Position numbers and translations under genes: made by a program. From Pleurocapsales cyanobacterium LEGE 06147 (GTDB lineage Bacteria > Cyanobacteriota > Cyanobacteriia > Cyanobacteriales > Xenococcaceae), in the NCBI GenBank assembly GCA_015207585.1, contig JADEWQ010000003.1, positions 1 to 64,000 on the forward strand: 64,000 nt of DNA, read 5' to 3'. Positions 8,535-16,568 of the stretch are shown one piece after another. The notes under the pieces were generated by a model, which saw only the letters and a program-made list of their open reading frames with translations, made no database searches and was not told the origin of the DNA. Position 1 is the stretch's first letter. Each line of letters opens with the position of its first letter.

Positions 8535-8566
8535 TTGAGCCAGAGTAAAGATGAATTAGAATTGAT

Positions 8567-8582
8567 ATGAATATCTATTCAT
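8567..8582. promoter_or_regulatory. ArsR/SmtB-type operator
   Basis: ATGAATA-TC-TATTCAT is a perfect 7-2-7 inverted repeat. It closely resembles the 12-2-12 operators of the ArsR/SmtB family, whose core is TGAAyA-N2-TrTTCA. It sits 33-48 nt upstream of the arsR ATG, where it could overlap the promoter. A lone half-site TATTCAT recurs at 4808-4814 upstream of arsM. Confidence 0.78.
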
Positions 8583-8713
8583 GATCTTGGCAGCTTAACA
8601 CAAATACGAAGCTCAACAGAAAAAGGATTTAAGTTTTGTCAAAAGACAAAAAAATATTTAGTATTTCAGTATTGTTACTAAAATTTCAAGACTCTTTCGC
8701 GAGCACTTAATAG

Positions 8714-9115
8714 TTAATTTATCCAATTATCTAGTTTTAAATTTGGTACGCGATTAAATTCTCTAACGTTATTAGTAATTAAAGTTACCTGTAAACTTAA
8801 GGCATGAGCAGCTATTAAGGTATCCAAAGAACCTATGGTCATTCCTCTGTTTTCTAATGTTGCTCTAAGTTTTCCGTACACCTCAGCAGCAGCATTATCA
8901 AAATCCACAATTTGTAACGGCAATAAAAATTGTGTTAGTGCTTGTTGATTTCTTTGAGGAAACTGACTTTTGTGAACACCAAATTCTAATTCAGCAACAG
9001 TAATCGCAGAAATACCAATATCCCCAACGTTATAGGCGTTAAATTTTTGTAATACTTCTGGAGGCTTTTGCTTAATGATGTAAATGCAGATATTTGTATC
9101 GAGTAAAAAGTTCAT
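8714..9115 (-). CDS. vapC: VapC-type PIN-domain toxin
   Basis: This 133-residue PIN-domain ribonuclease is the toxin of a type II toxin-antitoxin pair. The acidic active-site residues are visible: Asp in LLDTNICIY, Glu in VAELEFG, and Asp in GSLDTLIAAHAL, followed by the TNNVREF segment. All are intact, unlike the two broken VapC remnants near 26 kb. The start overlaps the antitoxin stop by 4 nt. VapC toxins usually cut tRNA or rRNA; the target here is unknown. Confidence 0.9.
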   Translation of the reverse strand: MNFLLDTNICIYIIKQKPPEVLQKFNAYNVGDIGISAITVAELEFGVHKSQFPQRNQQALTQFLLPLQIVDFDNAAAEVYGKLRATLENRGMTIGSLDTLIAAHALSLQVTLITNNVREFNRVPNLKLDNWIN

Positions 9116-9348
9116 TCAAAGGCACTTTCTCGCTCTTGTATTTCTGGTTGTTGGCGATCTCCTTTCATAAAATCGTCAGAAAATTGTTCTAAACTATCAA
9201 ATAATATCTCCCAAGAATCTTGACATGGTAAAAGCACTACTGCTTTACCTATACGTTTGATTATGACTTTATCTCCTGCAAAACGATACTTTTTCGGCAG
9301 CCTAACAGCTTGGCTTTGACCATTTTGAAATAGTTTGGCGGTTTCCAT
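9112..9348 (-). CDS. vapB: VapB-type antitoxin (AbrB fold)
   Basis: This 78-residue antitoxin begins with an AbrB/MazE-like DNA-binding domain (METAKLFQNGQSQAVRLPKKYRF), the usual VapB form in which LFxNGxSQAVRLP is conserved. The acidic C-terminal tail would block the VapC site. The pair is probably autoregulated from the AT-rich stretch just upstream of 9348. It lies between the arsenic run and the sigma-factor region. Confidence 0.9.
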   Translation of the reverse strand: METAKLFQNGQSQAVRLPKKYRFAGDKVIIKRIGKAVVLLPCQDSWEILFDSLEQFSDDFMKGDRQQPEIQERESAFE

Positions 9349-9742
9349 GATGGTTATGCTTTTAATATATATTTTTAGTATATATCTTTCAATGAGCTAA
9401 AAATGCTAAATTCTGGCTATTGCGATCGCGAAAATCATTATTTTTGGACTTGCTGCTTTTGAGTATGATTTTTTTGGCGAGCGAGTAAAGCAATCTCCGT
9501 GTTTTCAGGAATTAATTAGTTATTTTTCAGCTTAATTTCATCTAACTAAGGCTATATAGAGTTAGCTGTGTACTAAAAGTTCTTAATTTTTAAAAGATTC
9601 ATCACTATCGCAGTCTAGATCGATACTCTTAAATCTCTTTTGGAGTCAGCTTCGTATAACTATTAAAAGTAAACTCTACTCAATTAGATAACCATTATGC
9701 TGACTCCGACTTTGGTGTTTATTTCAAGAGCCAAAATCTTAA
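9349..9742. other. 394-bp intergenic region upstream of the ECF sigma gene
   Basis: No gene is seen. The left end must hold the vapBC promoter and the right end the sigma-gene leader. There is a HIP1 site near 9423. A pair of perfect 9-nt inverted arms (9642-9650 GGAGTCAGC and 9699-9707 GCTGACTCC) are 48 nt apart. Between and before them lies a copy of the dispersed motif containing AGCTTCGTAT (9629-9656). Confidence 0.5.
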
Positions 9743-10309
9743 ATGATGCTATCCAATCAAACAGATGCCAAGGTCTTTCAAGCTTTACACTCGGGAAATC
9801 TGCTAGCCTTAGGTATCCTTTACGATCGCTATGGAGAAGTGGTTTATCGCACCGCTTTGCGAATGTTAGGTAACGCTCAAGAAGCTGAAGACCTTACGCA
9901 GGAGGTATTTCTCGCTCTCAGACGTAGAGGTTCTTATGACTCGAAGCGAGGTTCCATGCTTGTCTTTTTGTTAACTTTAACTAGATCGAAAGCGATCGAT
10001 CGCCACCGTCAAATACGCGCTCAATGGCAACGGGTTCAAAAATGGTTTCGCAGCATACCTCCTGAAAGTGGGAGTACTTTAATGGATAAAGCTGCTTTAA
10101 AAGAAATGTCGGACCGAGTTCGCGAGGCACTCTCCCAACTTTCTTCCGAGCAACGGAAGGTACTGGAGATGGCTTATTATGACGGTTTGAGTCAATCAGA
10201 AATTGCCCGAGACTTGAATATGCCTTTAGGAACTGTCAAAACTTATAAGCGTAAAGGTTTATTAAAACTCAGAGAATTATTGCAAGATTTAGTAGAACAG
10301 CGATGGTAG
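9743..10309 (+). CDS. ECF-type RNA polymerase sigma factor
   Basis: This 188-residue group 4 sigma factor has region 2 at about residues 22-92 (LYDRYGEVVYRTALRMLG, then AEDLTQEVFLAL for core binding) and region 4 at about 130-182 (LSSEQRKVLEMAYYDGLSQSEIA, then MPLGTVKTYKRKGLLKLRE as the -35 helix-turn-helix). The downstream anti-sigma gene overlaps by 7 nt, placing it with the SigK/RskA-like pairs. The next two plus-strand genes encode DUF2808 proteins, a likely regulon by proximity. The leader holds a long inverted repeat (9642-9707) that could be part of autoregulation. Confidence 0.9.
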   Translation: MMLSNQTDAKVFQALHSGNLLALGILYDRYGEVVYRTALRMLGNAQEAEDLTQEVFLALRRRGSYDSKRGSMLVFLLTLTRSKAIDRHRQIRAQWQRVQKWFRSIPPESGSTLMDKAALKEMSDRVREALSQLSSEQRKVLEMAYYDGLSQSEIARDLNMPLGTVKTYKRKGLLKLRELLQDLVEQRW

Positions 10310-11112
10310 ACTTTCCAGAATCCGAAGAATTAAACGAACTTTTAGCTAGCTATGTTCTTGGCGATCTCACTCCAGAAGAAGTCGCCAAGGTTAATCAACT
10401 CCTCAAATCTCATCCAGAATTAGAAGTGGAAGTGAGTCGCTTGCAACAAACTCTAGCACTCCTTCCTTTATCCTTACCAGAAACTTCACCGCCTGCAACT
10501 CTTTGTTCTAAGATCTTGCAGGCTGCATCAAAAGATGCCAGCAATTCTCCAACTTCAGAATCTAAAATACCTCGCTACGAAACAGAACTCTTGTCTGCTG
10601 GGATTCGGTCAAACCGAGTTAGGAGAAGACCCCGAATTTTGCTCGGTCTGGCGGGGAGTATTGCTGCCTCTGTTTTAATTGGACTGAGCTTGTATAGCTA
10701 TCGCCTACACCAGCAAGTCGTTGCTGCTCAAGCCGAACTATCGCGCTATCGGGAGGCGATCGCCTTACTGCGTCAACCTAGTAACCGCTTGCTTTCACTG
10801 CAAGGAACTGAAACAATTCCTGCCGCCTCGGGAAGTTTGATAGTTGTACCCACCTCTGAGGTTATCGTACTAACTCTTCAAAATCTCACTCCCCTACCCG
10901 AAGGACAAATTTATCGATTGTGGGGAGTTGCCAATGGTCAAAAAATTTATTGCGGTGAATTTAACCCCGACCCCCAGGGAAGAGTTTTGGTGGAATTTCC
11001 ACTGGATGCGGATATGTCAGATTCTTCTTCGGTTGTCATCACTGTCGAGCCATCGCAACAACTCCCTTATCCTACCGGAGAAACTGTGATGACGGGAAGT
11101 ATGTTGCTGTGA
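10303..11112 (+). CDS. Membrane anti-sigma factor, RskA-like
   Basis: The 269-residue protein has an N-terminal sigma-binding domain (ELLASYVLGDLTPEEVAKV, ~10-70) that lacks the zinc-ligand HxxxCxxC of ZAS proteins. There is one membrane helix (ILLGLAGSIAASVLIGLSLY, ~108-128), a short coiled segment, and a periplasmic RskA C-terminal domain with IYRLWGVANGQKIYCGEF. It starts inside the 3' end of the sigma gene, so the two are co-translated and near-stoichiometric. It should hold the sigma factor inactive at the membrane until regulated proteolysis. The inducing signal is unknown. Confidence 0.85.
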   Translation: MVDFPESEELNELLASYVLGDLTPEEVAKVNQLLKSHPELEVEVSRLQQTLALLPLSLPETSPPATLCSKILQAASKDASNSPTSESKIPRYETELLSAGIRSNRVRRRPRILLGLAGSIAASVLIGLSLYSYRLHQQVVAAQAELSRYREAIALLRQPSNRLLSLQGTETIPAASGSLIVVPTSEVIVLTLQNLTPLPEGQIYRLWGVANGQKIYCGEFNPDPQGRVLVEFPLDADMSDSSSVVITVEPSQQLPYPTGETVMTGSMLL

Positions 11113-11324
11113 CATTCCTCTCTAATCAGACTTGAGAACTTTAGCTGAAATTAAATCCAAAATCAAGGCGACTTCGTAATAAAAGTAGAGGGAGCTAGAA
11201 AGAGAATTAGAGATTTACCCATCATGAAGCTCCCTGGTTGTTCTTTGTTATTCAAACTTTTGACAAATCTCAACACAGTGCTACTCGGACTGCTGTTGTT
11301 GAACAATCATCTATGGAGAGAAAA

Positions 11325-11909
11325 ATGTTTAAAAAAATTATCGCTAAACTTAGCTTACAATCAATGACTGCTCGACTGCTCAGTACCGGATCTCTAGTCT
11401 TACTGTCGAGTTCTCTACTGGCTCTGTCTGCTGCGGCATTTCCTCTTGGCAACGGAAGGACAACTTTTGAGCGCGCTCCCCGTCTAATTCGAGCCGCTAC
11501 CAACTCTCGTCAAACAGGTATGCCGCGAGCGACTTATCATTTTACAATCTCTGTCCCGGAGAATGCTGGGGAACCCATGCAAGCTGTTACCATTTCCCAG
11601 CGTCAGGGAATCGATGCGATCGCGTTTAAGACCGATAAAAGTCGTGCCTTTGAAGGAGATAGTTTTGCTGGCGGTCCTGAAATTCCTTTGGCTAGCATTG
11701 GTGGTTCTCAGCCTACTGATGGCGATACGACCGTCGTTTTCGATCCCCCCGTACCTCCTGGCAAAACTGTAACTGTTGCTCTCCAAGCTAAACGCAATCC
11801 CAATTTAGCAGGGATCTATTTGTTTGGGGTCACTGCTTATCCAGTAGGTGAAGGCAGTCCCGGTTTATACTTAGGCTCTCGTCGCTTTACTTTTATTCGG
11901 GGAAACTAA
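11325..11909 (+). CDS. Secreted DUF2808 protein, copy 1
   Basis: This 194-residue exported protein has a hydrophobic signal segment (GSLVLLSSSLLALSAAAFP) followed by a DUF2808 domain. Family hallmarks are APRLIRAATNS, YHFTISVPENAGEPMQAVTISQR, VVFDPPVPPGKTVTVAL and IYLFGVTAYPVGEGSPGLYLGSRRFTF. The biochemical function of DUF2808 is not known. I chose the ATG at 11325 because GGAGAG precedes it directly; longer frames to 11238 have no such site. It follows the sigma/anti-sigma pair and is paralogous to the gene at 12271, so the three transcription units may form one regulon. Confidence 0.85.
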   Translation: MFKKIIAKLSLQSMTARLLSTGSLVLLSSSLLALSAAAFPLGNGRTTFERAPRLIRAATNSRQTGMPRATYHFTISVPENAGEPMQAVTISQRQGIDAIAFKTDKSRAFEGDSFAGGPEIPLASIGGSQPTDGDTTVVFDPPVPPGKTVTVALQAKRNPNLAGIYLFGVTAYPVGEGSPGLYLGSRRFTFIRGN

Positions 11910-12270
11910 GAGGCAATATTATCGTTGGCGGTAAAACTGTTAATGCTCCAACCTCGTGGATTAAACCAAGAGATAATGCGCTCAAGCTGACAGTGATAGT
12001 TACGGCGAGCGGAGATTTTCTAGGAATAAATTTTTTTGGGTTAGTCATAAAGCTTTCCATCTAAAAGAATTTTGTCGATGTTGATGTTGTTCTCATCTAG
12101 ATTCAACTGTGAATAGAGAGTCTTAATTCTTTCTGACAGGAATATAAAAAAAGGCTGAGGTATCTTCGCGACAAGAATTTATTCAAGTAGGAGCTTGGTT
12201 GCTTGCTATCAACAACACGAGCTTTAGTTGATAATTAAGAAAAAACTTCTCGTTCTGTTCGGGTCAGAAG
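11910..12270 (+). other. 361-bp gap between the two DUF2808 genes
   Basis: No convincing gene is seen. On the minus strand a short frame around 11928-12010 reads ISWFNPRGWSIN before a stop. It could be a remnant of a mobile element but is too short to assign. The right half would hold the promoter of the second DUF2808 gene; a CTTCG-containing stretch near 12166 weakly resembles the region upstream of the first copy (near 11170). Confidence 0.35.
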
Positions 12271-12861
12271 ATGTTTAAAATTTATACCCCTTTATCTTCT
12301 TTAGCTCAAAATTGTCTAGTAGCTACCAACTTGTTAATATTAGGTTTTTGGCTACCCACTTTTTTTTCTCAGTTGCCAGCTCATGCCTTGGAACTCTCCA
12401 GTAGGAGGAGCTTCTTTGAGAAGTCTCCGCGACTGATTAGGGCAGCTACTAGTTTTAGAGGACCTGCTGCTTTAGCTAATTATAGTTTTACGATTGAGTT
12501 ACCCGAAGATGCTGGCGCACCCATGAGTGCAGTTACTATTGTCCAGCAACCAAACGTAGAACAGATTCTGCTTTATCCAAATCGAAGCCGTGTCTTTCGG
12601 GAAGAAAGTTCTAATAGCGAGCGCTCAATTCCAGCTCAAATTATAGATATATCTTCTGAAACTCCCGAAGTTAAAGTAGTATTCGAACAGCCGATTCAAC
12701 CAGGCACGACAGTAACTGTTTCTTTGAGAGCGCGCAATCCTCTATATGGAGGTATATATCAGTTTGGAGTGACAGCCTTTCCGGTAAGTGAAAATAATGA
12801 TGGTTTATATTTAGGCTCCGGTCGTCTTCAATTTTCGCAACCTGGGGGTGGAATAAATTAG
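12271..12861 (+). CDS. Secreted DUF2808 protein, copy 2
   Basis: A paralogue of the preceding gene, 196 residues. It has a signal segment ending near PAHA, then the same DUF2808 landmarks: SPRLIRAATSF, YSFTIELPEDAGAPMSAVTIVQQ, VVFEQPIQPGTTVTVSLRA and IYQFGVTAFPVSENNDGLYLGSGRLQF. The core is alignable over the full domain but clearly diverged, so the duplication is not recent. The tail is Gly-rich (QPGGGIN). A small hairpin at 12876-12899 may end the transcript. Function is unknown; export to the periplasm or surface is supported by the signal peptide. Confidence 0.85.
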   Translation: MFKIYTPLSSLAQNCLVATNLLILGFWLPTFFSQLPAHALELSSRRSFFEKSPRLIRAATSFRGPAALANYSFTIELPEDAGAPMSAVTIVQQPNVEQILLYPNRSRVFREESSNSERSIPAQIIDISSETPEVKVVFEQPIQPGTTVTVSLRARNPLYGGIYQFGVTAFPVSENNDGLYLGSGRLQFSQPGGGIN

Positions 12862-12875
12862 ACTGTTATAAATCT

Positions 12876-12899
12876 TCTGACGAGGTTATCCCCGTCAGA
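12876..12899 (+). terminator. Possible terminator after DUF2808 copy 2
   Basis: A 7-bp perfect stem (TCTGACG / CGTCAGA) with a 10-nt loop starts 14 nt after the stop codon. It is followed by CTTTATCC, a poor T-tract, so termination efficiency is doubtful. Confidence 0.4.
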
Positions 12900-13051
12900 C
12901 TTTATCCTCTACTTTACCTATAGCAAAATTTACTTCTACGCAACTGTATTAGTTGTTAAGTTTCCATACTTAAGCTGAACTAGGAAGACGCGATAGCAAT
13001 AATCTATATAAGCAGAGGAAGTAAAAGTCATTAATAATCAAGGTTTAACCT

Positions 13052-13900
13052 ATGCTTAAAAAGATTTTATATGCTGATTCTGGCGCAGAAAATGCTCAAG
13101 ATATGCTCAAAGTTTTGTTAGGGCTGCCCGCACTCAAAGGCTCGGAAGTATCGATCTTAAAGGTTATATCTTCCACAACCAAAGAAAAAGAAGAAGAAAA
13201 CACTCAAGATGCCCAGACAAAGAGCAAGCAATTAATCGAAAAGCTAGGTATCGACGCGAAAAATGTTGCTACTCTGGTTAGAGAAGGGGAACCAAAAACA
13301 ACCGTTTTAAACGTAGCTAAAGAAATCGATGCGGACTTAATTATTATGGGTTCGCGAGGACTGGGTAGATTACAGTCAATTCTCAGTAATTCAGTCAGTC
13401 AGTACGTATTTCAACTAACTGACCGTTCAATGTTATTGGTTAAAGACGATATTTATGTAAAGCGAATTAAGCGGGTGATGGTGGCAATGGATAAATCTCC
13501 AGCCGCTAGTTATGCTCTAGATTTAGCCATCTTCTTGCTACAAGGCTATCGAGATGCAGAGCTATATTTAACCCGCATTAATCCCGATTTGTCTGCAGAT
13601 GCCGTTTTGTCTAAAGAAGAAATGGAGAACGATTCGGTTCTCGCTCCTGCAGCCGCTAAAGTAAAAAGAGCTGGACTGAGTTATCGCTGTATCGTGACAG
13701 GAGGAAAACCCGCACAACAAATCTGTGCCTTAGCTGAGAAATACAATATAGACCTTCTGGTACTTGGTTCTCCCGAACGCCGTCCCTCCATTGCTAAAAC
13801 CTTACCAGATCTCGATCGCCTGTTAGGAAGTTCCTTATCCGATTACGTGCGCGTCAAGGCTGAATGTCCCGTACTGTTGGCAAGACGAGAAGAAACTTAA
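13052..13900 (+). CDS. Tandem universal stress protein (two Usp domains)
   Basis: The 282-residue protein is two fused UspA domains. Domain 1 (1-~135) ends with the ATP-loop-like GSRGLGRLQSILSNSVS. Domain 2 (~140-282) begins KRVMVAMDKSPAASYALDLA and has the diverged counterpart GSPERRPSIAKTLPDLDRLLGSSLS, so nucleotide binding is more plausible in domain 1. Usp proteins help cells survive stress; the exact role is not readable. The gene stands alone on the plus strand with AT-rich upstream DNA. Confidence 0.88.
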   Translation: MLKKILYADSGAENAQDMLKVLLGLPALKGSEVSILKVISSTTKEKEEENTQDAQTKSKQLIEKLGIDAKNVATLVREGEPKTTVLNVAKEIDADLIIMGSRGLGRLQSILSNSVSQYVFQLTDRSMLLVKDDIYVKRIKRVMVAMDKSPAASYALDLAIFLLQGYRDAELYLTRINPDLSADAVLSKEEMENDSVLAPAAAKVKRAGLSYRCIVTGGKPAQQICALAEKYNIDLLVLGSPERRPSIAKTLPDLDRLLGSSLSDYVRVKAECPVLLARREET

Positions 13901-13976
13901 CAAATAGCTCTTAGCTGTTAGCTATTAGCAGCAATTCGGTGTAGATTTAAAATTGCCACGCTTAAAATTCTGGAAA

Positions 13977-13998
13977 GGGGGCACAACCGTGCGCCCCT
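13977..13998. repeat. GC-rich REP-like palindrome
   Basis: GGGGGCAC-AACC-GTGCGCCCC is an imperfect palindrome followed by CTAC. Palindromes ending in GCCCCTAC are common dispersed intergenic repeats in cyanobacteria. Another GCCCCTAC palindrome occurs at 35717-35756. It sits between convergent genes (usp and map), where it may also act as a transcription end. Confidence 0.55.
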
Positions 13999-14047
13999 AC
14001 AAACGATGTGTCGCAACTAAACATCAAAACTATATCAACTTCTTTCT

Positions 14048-14857
14048 TTATGGGAGAGTTAAGATTTCTACCCCTTTCTCGGTTACAGCAACGGTGTGTT
14101 CGAACTGAGCAGAAAGTTTTTTGTCTTTAGTAATTACAGTCCAAAGATCGCTCAGAAACTTAATTTCACGGGTTCCCTCATTGAGCATCGGTTCGACTGT
14201 AAAGACCATCCCCGGACGCAATTTTAAACCGCTGCCTCGTTTACCGTAGTGAGGAATCTGCGGCTCTGTATGAAACTGCCTTCCCACTCCATGACCAACC
14301 ATCTCTCGCACAACTGAGAAGCCATTCGCCTCGGCATATTCCTGAATTGCTGCCCCAATATCTCCAACCCTTGCTCCTGGCTTAATTTCAGCAATCCCCC
14401 GCATCATACATTCTTGGGTCACTTCAACCAGTTTTCGAGCTGATGCTGACGGATTACCAACCAGGAAGGTTTTAGAAGTATCACCGTGATAGCCATCTAG
14501 AATGGGAGTTACATCAATATTGATAATATCTCCATCTTTAAGGATTTGTTTGGGATTGGGAATTCCATGACAGACAACCTCATTGACACTGGTGCAAATC
14601 GAACGAGGAAAAGGAGGATGCCCGGGAGGTGCGTAGCCAAGTTGGGCACTGATGGCACCATTGGCTTGCGTCCAACGCTCTGCCTCATCATTGAGCATTT
14701 GGGTGCTGACTCCTGGTTGTACCATTGATTCAAGATGCTTGAGTAGATTTGCAGCGAGTTGTCCAACACGGCGCATCTTATCCAATTCTCGAGCAGAGAG
14801 CAAGACAATTCCCCGATGAGTTGTCGGTTCCAGGATAAGCAAATTTTGATTGTTCAT
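14048..14857 (-). CDS. map: Methionine aminopeptidase, type I
   Basis: The enzyme removes the initiator methionine from nascent proteins. The five metal ligands are visible: Asp in INIDVTPI, Asp in GYHGDTSKTF, His in VGHGVGRQFH, Glu in FTVEPMLN and Glu in AQFEHTVAV. It has the short type I form without a C-terminal insert. The 269 residues include about 20 extra N-terminal residues ahead of the core (ARELDKMRRVGQLAA). A perfect 15-bp inverted repeat lies 19-53 nt upstream of the start, between this gene and a divergent DNA-binding protein gene. Confidence 0.93.
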   Translation of the reverse strand: MNNQNLLILEPTTHRGIVLLSARELDKMRRVGQLAANLLKHLESMVQPGVSTQMLNDEAERWTQANGAISAQLGYAPPGHPPFPRSICTSVNEVVCHGIPNPKQILKDGDIINIDVTPILDGYHGDTSKTFLVGNPSASARKLVEVTQECMMRGIAEIKPGARVGDIGAAIQEYAEANGFSVVREMVGHGVGRQFHTEPQIPHYGKRGSGLKLRPGMVFTVEPMLNEGTREIKFLSDLWTVITKDKKLSAQFEHTVAVTEKGVEILTLP

Positions 14858-14875
14858 GACCCAATTCTTTTTTTA

Positions 14876-14910
14876 ATGCTACGCTATGCTAGCACAGCAT
14901 AGCGTAGCAT
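14876..14910. repeat. Perfect 15-bp inverted repeat between divergent map and RHH genes
   Basis: Left arm 14876-14890 (ATGCTACGCTATGCT) and right arm 14896-14910 are exact reverse complements around a 5-nt spacer. The arms have internal GCTA repetition. The spot between divergent starts suggests an operator, and the ribbon-helix-helix protein encoded at 14978 is a natural candidate binder. It could also be a mobile palindromic repeat. Confidence 0.65.
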
Positions 14911-14977
14911 AACACGGTTTAGCTTATTGCTTGTATTCTAGATATAAGGAAAAAAACAGTAAAAGCAGATATTTAGA

Positions 14978-15163
14978 ATGGGTGGAAAGACAGATTTAGA
15001 TAGAGTGGTCGCTTATGTTCCTTCAGAGTGGAAAAAGGAACTGGAAATATGGGCAGAAACGGAAGAGCGTTCTGTCTCTTGGTTAGTTGGTAAATTAATT
15101 GATAAAGCTTTACAAGAACGGCGAAAGCAACAAAACCCTTCAAAAGTAGTAAATATGCGTTGA
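14978..15163 (+). CDS. Small ribbon-helix-helix (CopG-like) DNA-binding protein
   Basis: The 61-residue product reads as a beta-strand (DRVVAYVPSEW) followed by two helices (KKELEIWAETEE and VSWLVGKLIDKALQER), the layout of a ribbon-helix-helix dimer that binds DNA through the strand. It could be an orphan antitoxin or a small repressor; no toxin gene follows before proB. The ATG at 14978 has little Shine-Dalgarno signal. The perfect palindrome upstream at 14876-14910 may be its site. Confidence 0.65.
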   Translation: MGGKTDLDRVVAYVPSEWKKELEIWAETEERSVSWLVGKLIDKALQERRKQQNPSKVVNMR

Positions 15164-15358
15164 GGATAATGTTTTAGATTTAGTAATAGCGATCGCTGCT
15201 TTAAGAAAGAAAAAATATTAAACTTATTCCAGATTGAAAACTGGAGTTTTATTTATAGGAAAAAATATTTTTTTGCTCCCTGTTTCTTAAAAACGTTAGC
15301 TAAAAAACTAAGGTTTTCAAAATAGACGCGGTTTATTTTTAACTTTTACCTTTCCAGA

Positions 15359-16468
15359 ATGCCTCCACAAACCATAGTCGTTAAGATCGGTACTTCCAGT
15401 CTTACACAGACAACAGGACAAATTGCGATCGCCACTATTGCTTCTTTAGTCGAAACTCTCACCCATTTGCGTTTTGCCGGACATCGGGTTGTCTTAGTTT
15501 CTTCTGGTGCTGTCGGGGTTGGTTGCGCTCGGCTTAATCTCAAAGAAAGACCGCGCAAAATGGCTATAAAACAAGCTGTTGCTGCTGTTGGTCAAGGTCG
15601 CCTGATGCGAATTTATGATGACCTATTTACCAGTTTACAACAAGCGATCGCTCAGGTATTGCTTACCCGTCGCGAATTAATGGAACGCAGTTCTTATGTC
15701 AATGCGTCTAATACTTTCAGCGCACTATTTGAGTTGGGAGTAATTCCCATCGTCAATGAAAATGATACCGTTGCCGTAGACGAGTTGAAGTTCGGAGATA
15801 ACGATACACTCTCTGCCTTAGTTGCTAGTCTGATCGAGGCTGACTGGTTATTTCTGTTAACTGACGTAGATAGATTGTATTCGGCAGATCCGCGTTTAGT
15901 TCCAGATGCTAAACCAATTGAGTTAGTTAACAGTGCTGAATTCAATTTGTTACAAGTAGATGCAGGAACGAGCGGTACTCAGTGGGGAACTGGAGGGATG
16001 ACAACCAAATTAGCTGCTGCTCGCATCGCCACTACTTCGGGGATAAGAACAGTCATTACCCAAGGCAAACAACCCCAAAACATTATTAAAATTCTCCAGG
16101 GAGAACAATTAGGAACGCAGTTTGAACCCCAGATACGAGCGGATAATGCCCGCAAGCGATGGATTGCCTATGGTTTATTGCCTATGGGGAAATTATATCT
16201 CGATTCAGGAGCGGTAAAAGCTATTTGTCAGGGAGGTAAGTCTCTTTTACCTGCTGGTGTTATCCGCGTGGAAGGGGACTTTTCTGCCACGGATGCCGTT
16301 CAATTATGCGATACCGAGGGAAAGGAAGTTGCGCGAGGATTAGTCAACTACAACAGCAGTGAAATAAAACAAATTCAAGGGCATCATTCCGAAAAAATTG
16401 CTCTAATTTTGGGTTATGAAGGAGAGGAGACGGTAGTACATAGAGATAACTTGGTAGTTAAAAATTAA
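15359..16468 (+). CDS. proB: Glutamate 5-kinase
   Basis: ProB phosphorylates glutamate, the first and feedback-regulated step of proline synthesis. The amino-acid kinase domain covers about 1-255 ([55 protein letters not shown]). A PUA domain covers about 275-355. The length of 369 residues is normal for the two-domain form. No other proline gene is adjacent, so it appears to be a single-gene unit. The region from 15164 to the start is AT-rich and without a recognisable gene. Confidence 0.93.
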   Translation: MPPQTIVVKIGTSSLTQTTGQIAIATIASLVETLTHLRFAGHRVVLVSSGAVGVGCARLNLKERPRKMAIKQAVAAVGQGRLMRIYDDLFTSLQQAIAQVLLTRRELMERSSYVNASNTFSALFELGVIPIVNENDTVAVDELKFGDNDTLSALVASLIEADWLFLLTDVDRLYSADPRLVPDAKPIELVNSAEFNLLQVDAGTSGTQWGTGGMTTKLAAARIATTSGIRTVITQGKQPQNIIKILQGEQLGTQFEPQIRADNARKRWIAYGLLPMGKLYLDSGAVKAICQGGKSLLPAGVIRVEGDFSATDAVQLCDTEGKEVARGLVNYNSSEIKQIQGHHSEKIALILGYEGEETVVHRDNLVVKN

Positions 16469-16568
16469 TTTAATTTCTTGATAAAAAATTAATCTTAATT
16501 TTCTTGTTGACTTGTAAACTTGGTTACAGGAGTTTGGAGCGGGCGAACTGATTTAAAACCATAGCCTC

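Noticed and set aside
11928-12010. Minus-strand short frame reading ISWFNPRGWSIN as a transposase remnant
   Set aside because: Only about 30 residues with no inverted repeats around it and no motif I can tie to a transposase family.
13907-13930. AGCTCTTAGCTGTTAGCTATTAGC as a possible CRISPR or iteron array
   Set aside because: It is a short imperfect heptamer tandem of the kind common in cyanobacterial spacers. There are no spacers of constant length and too few units.
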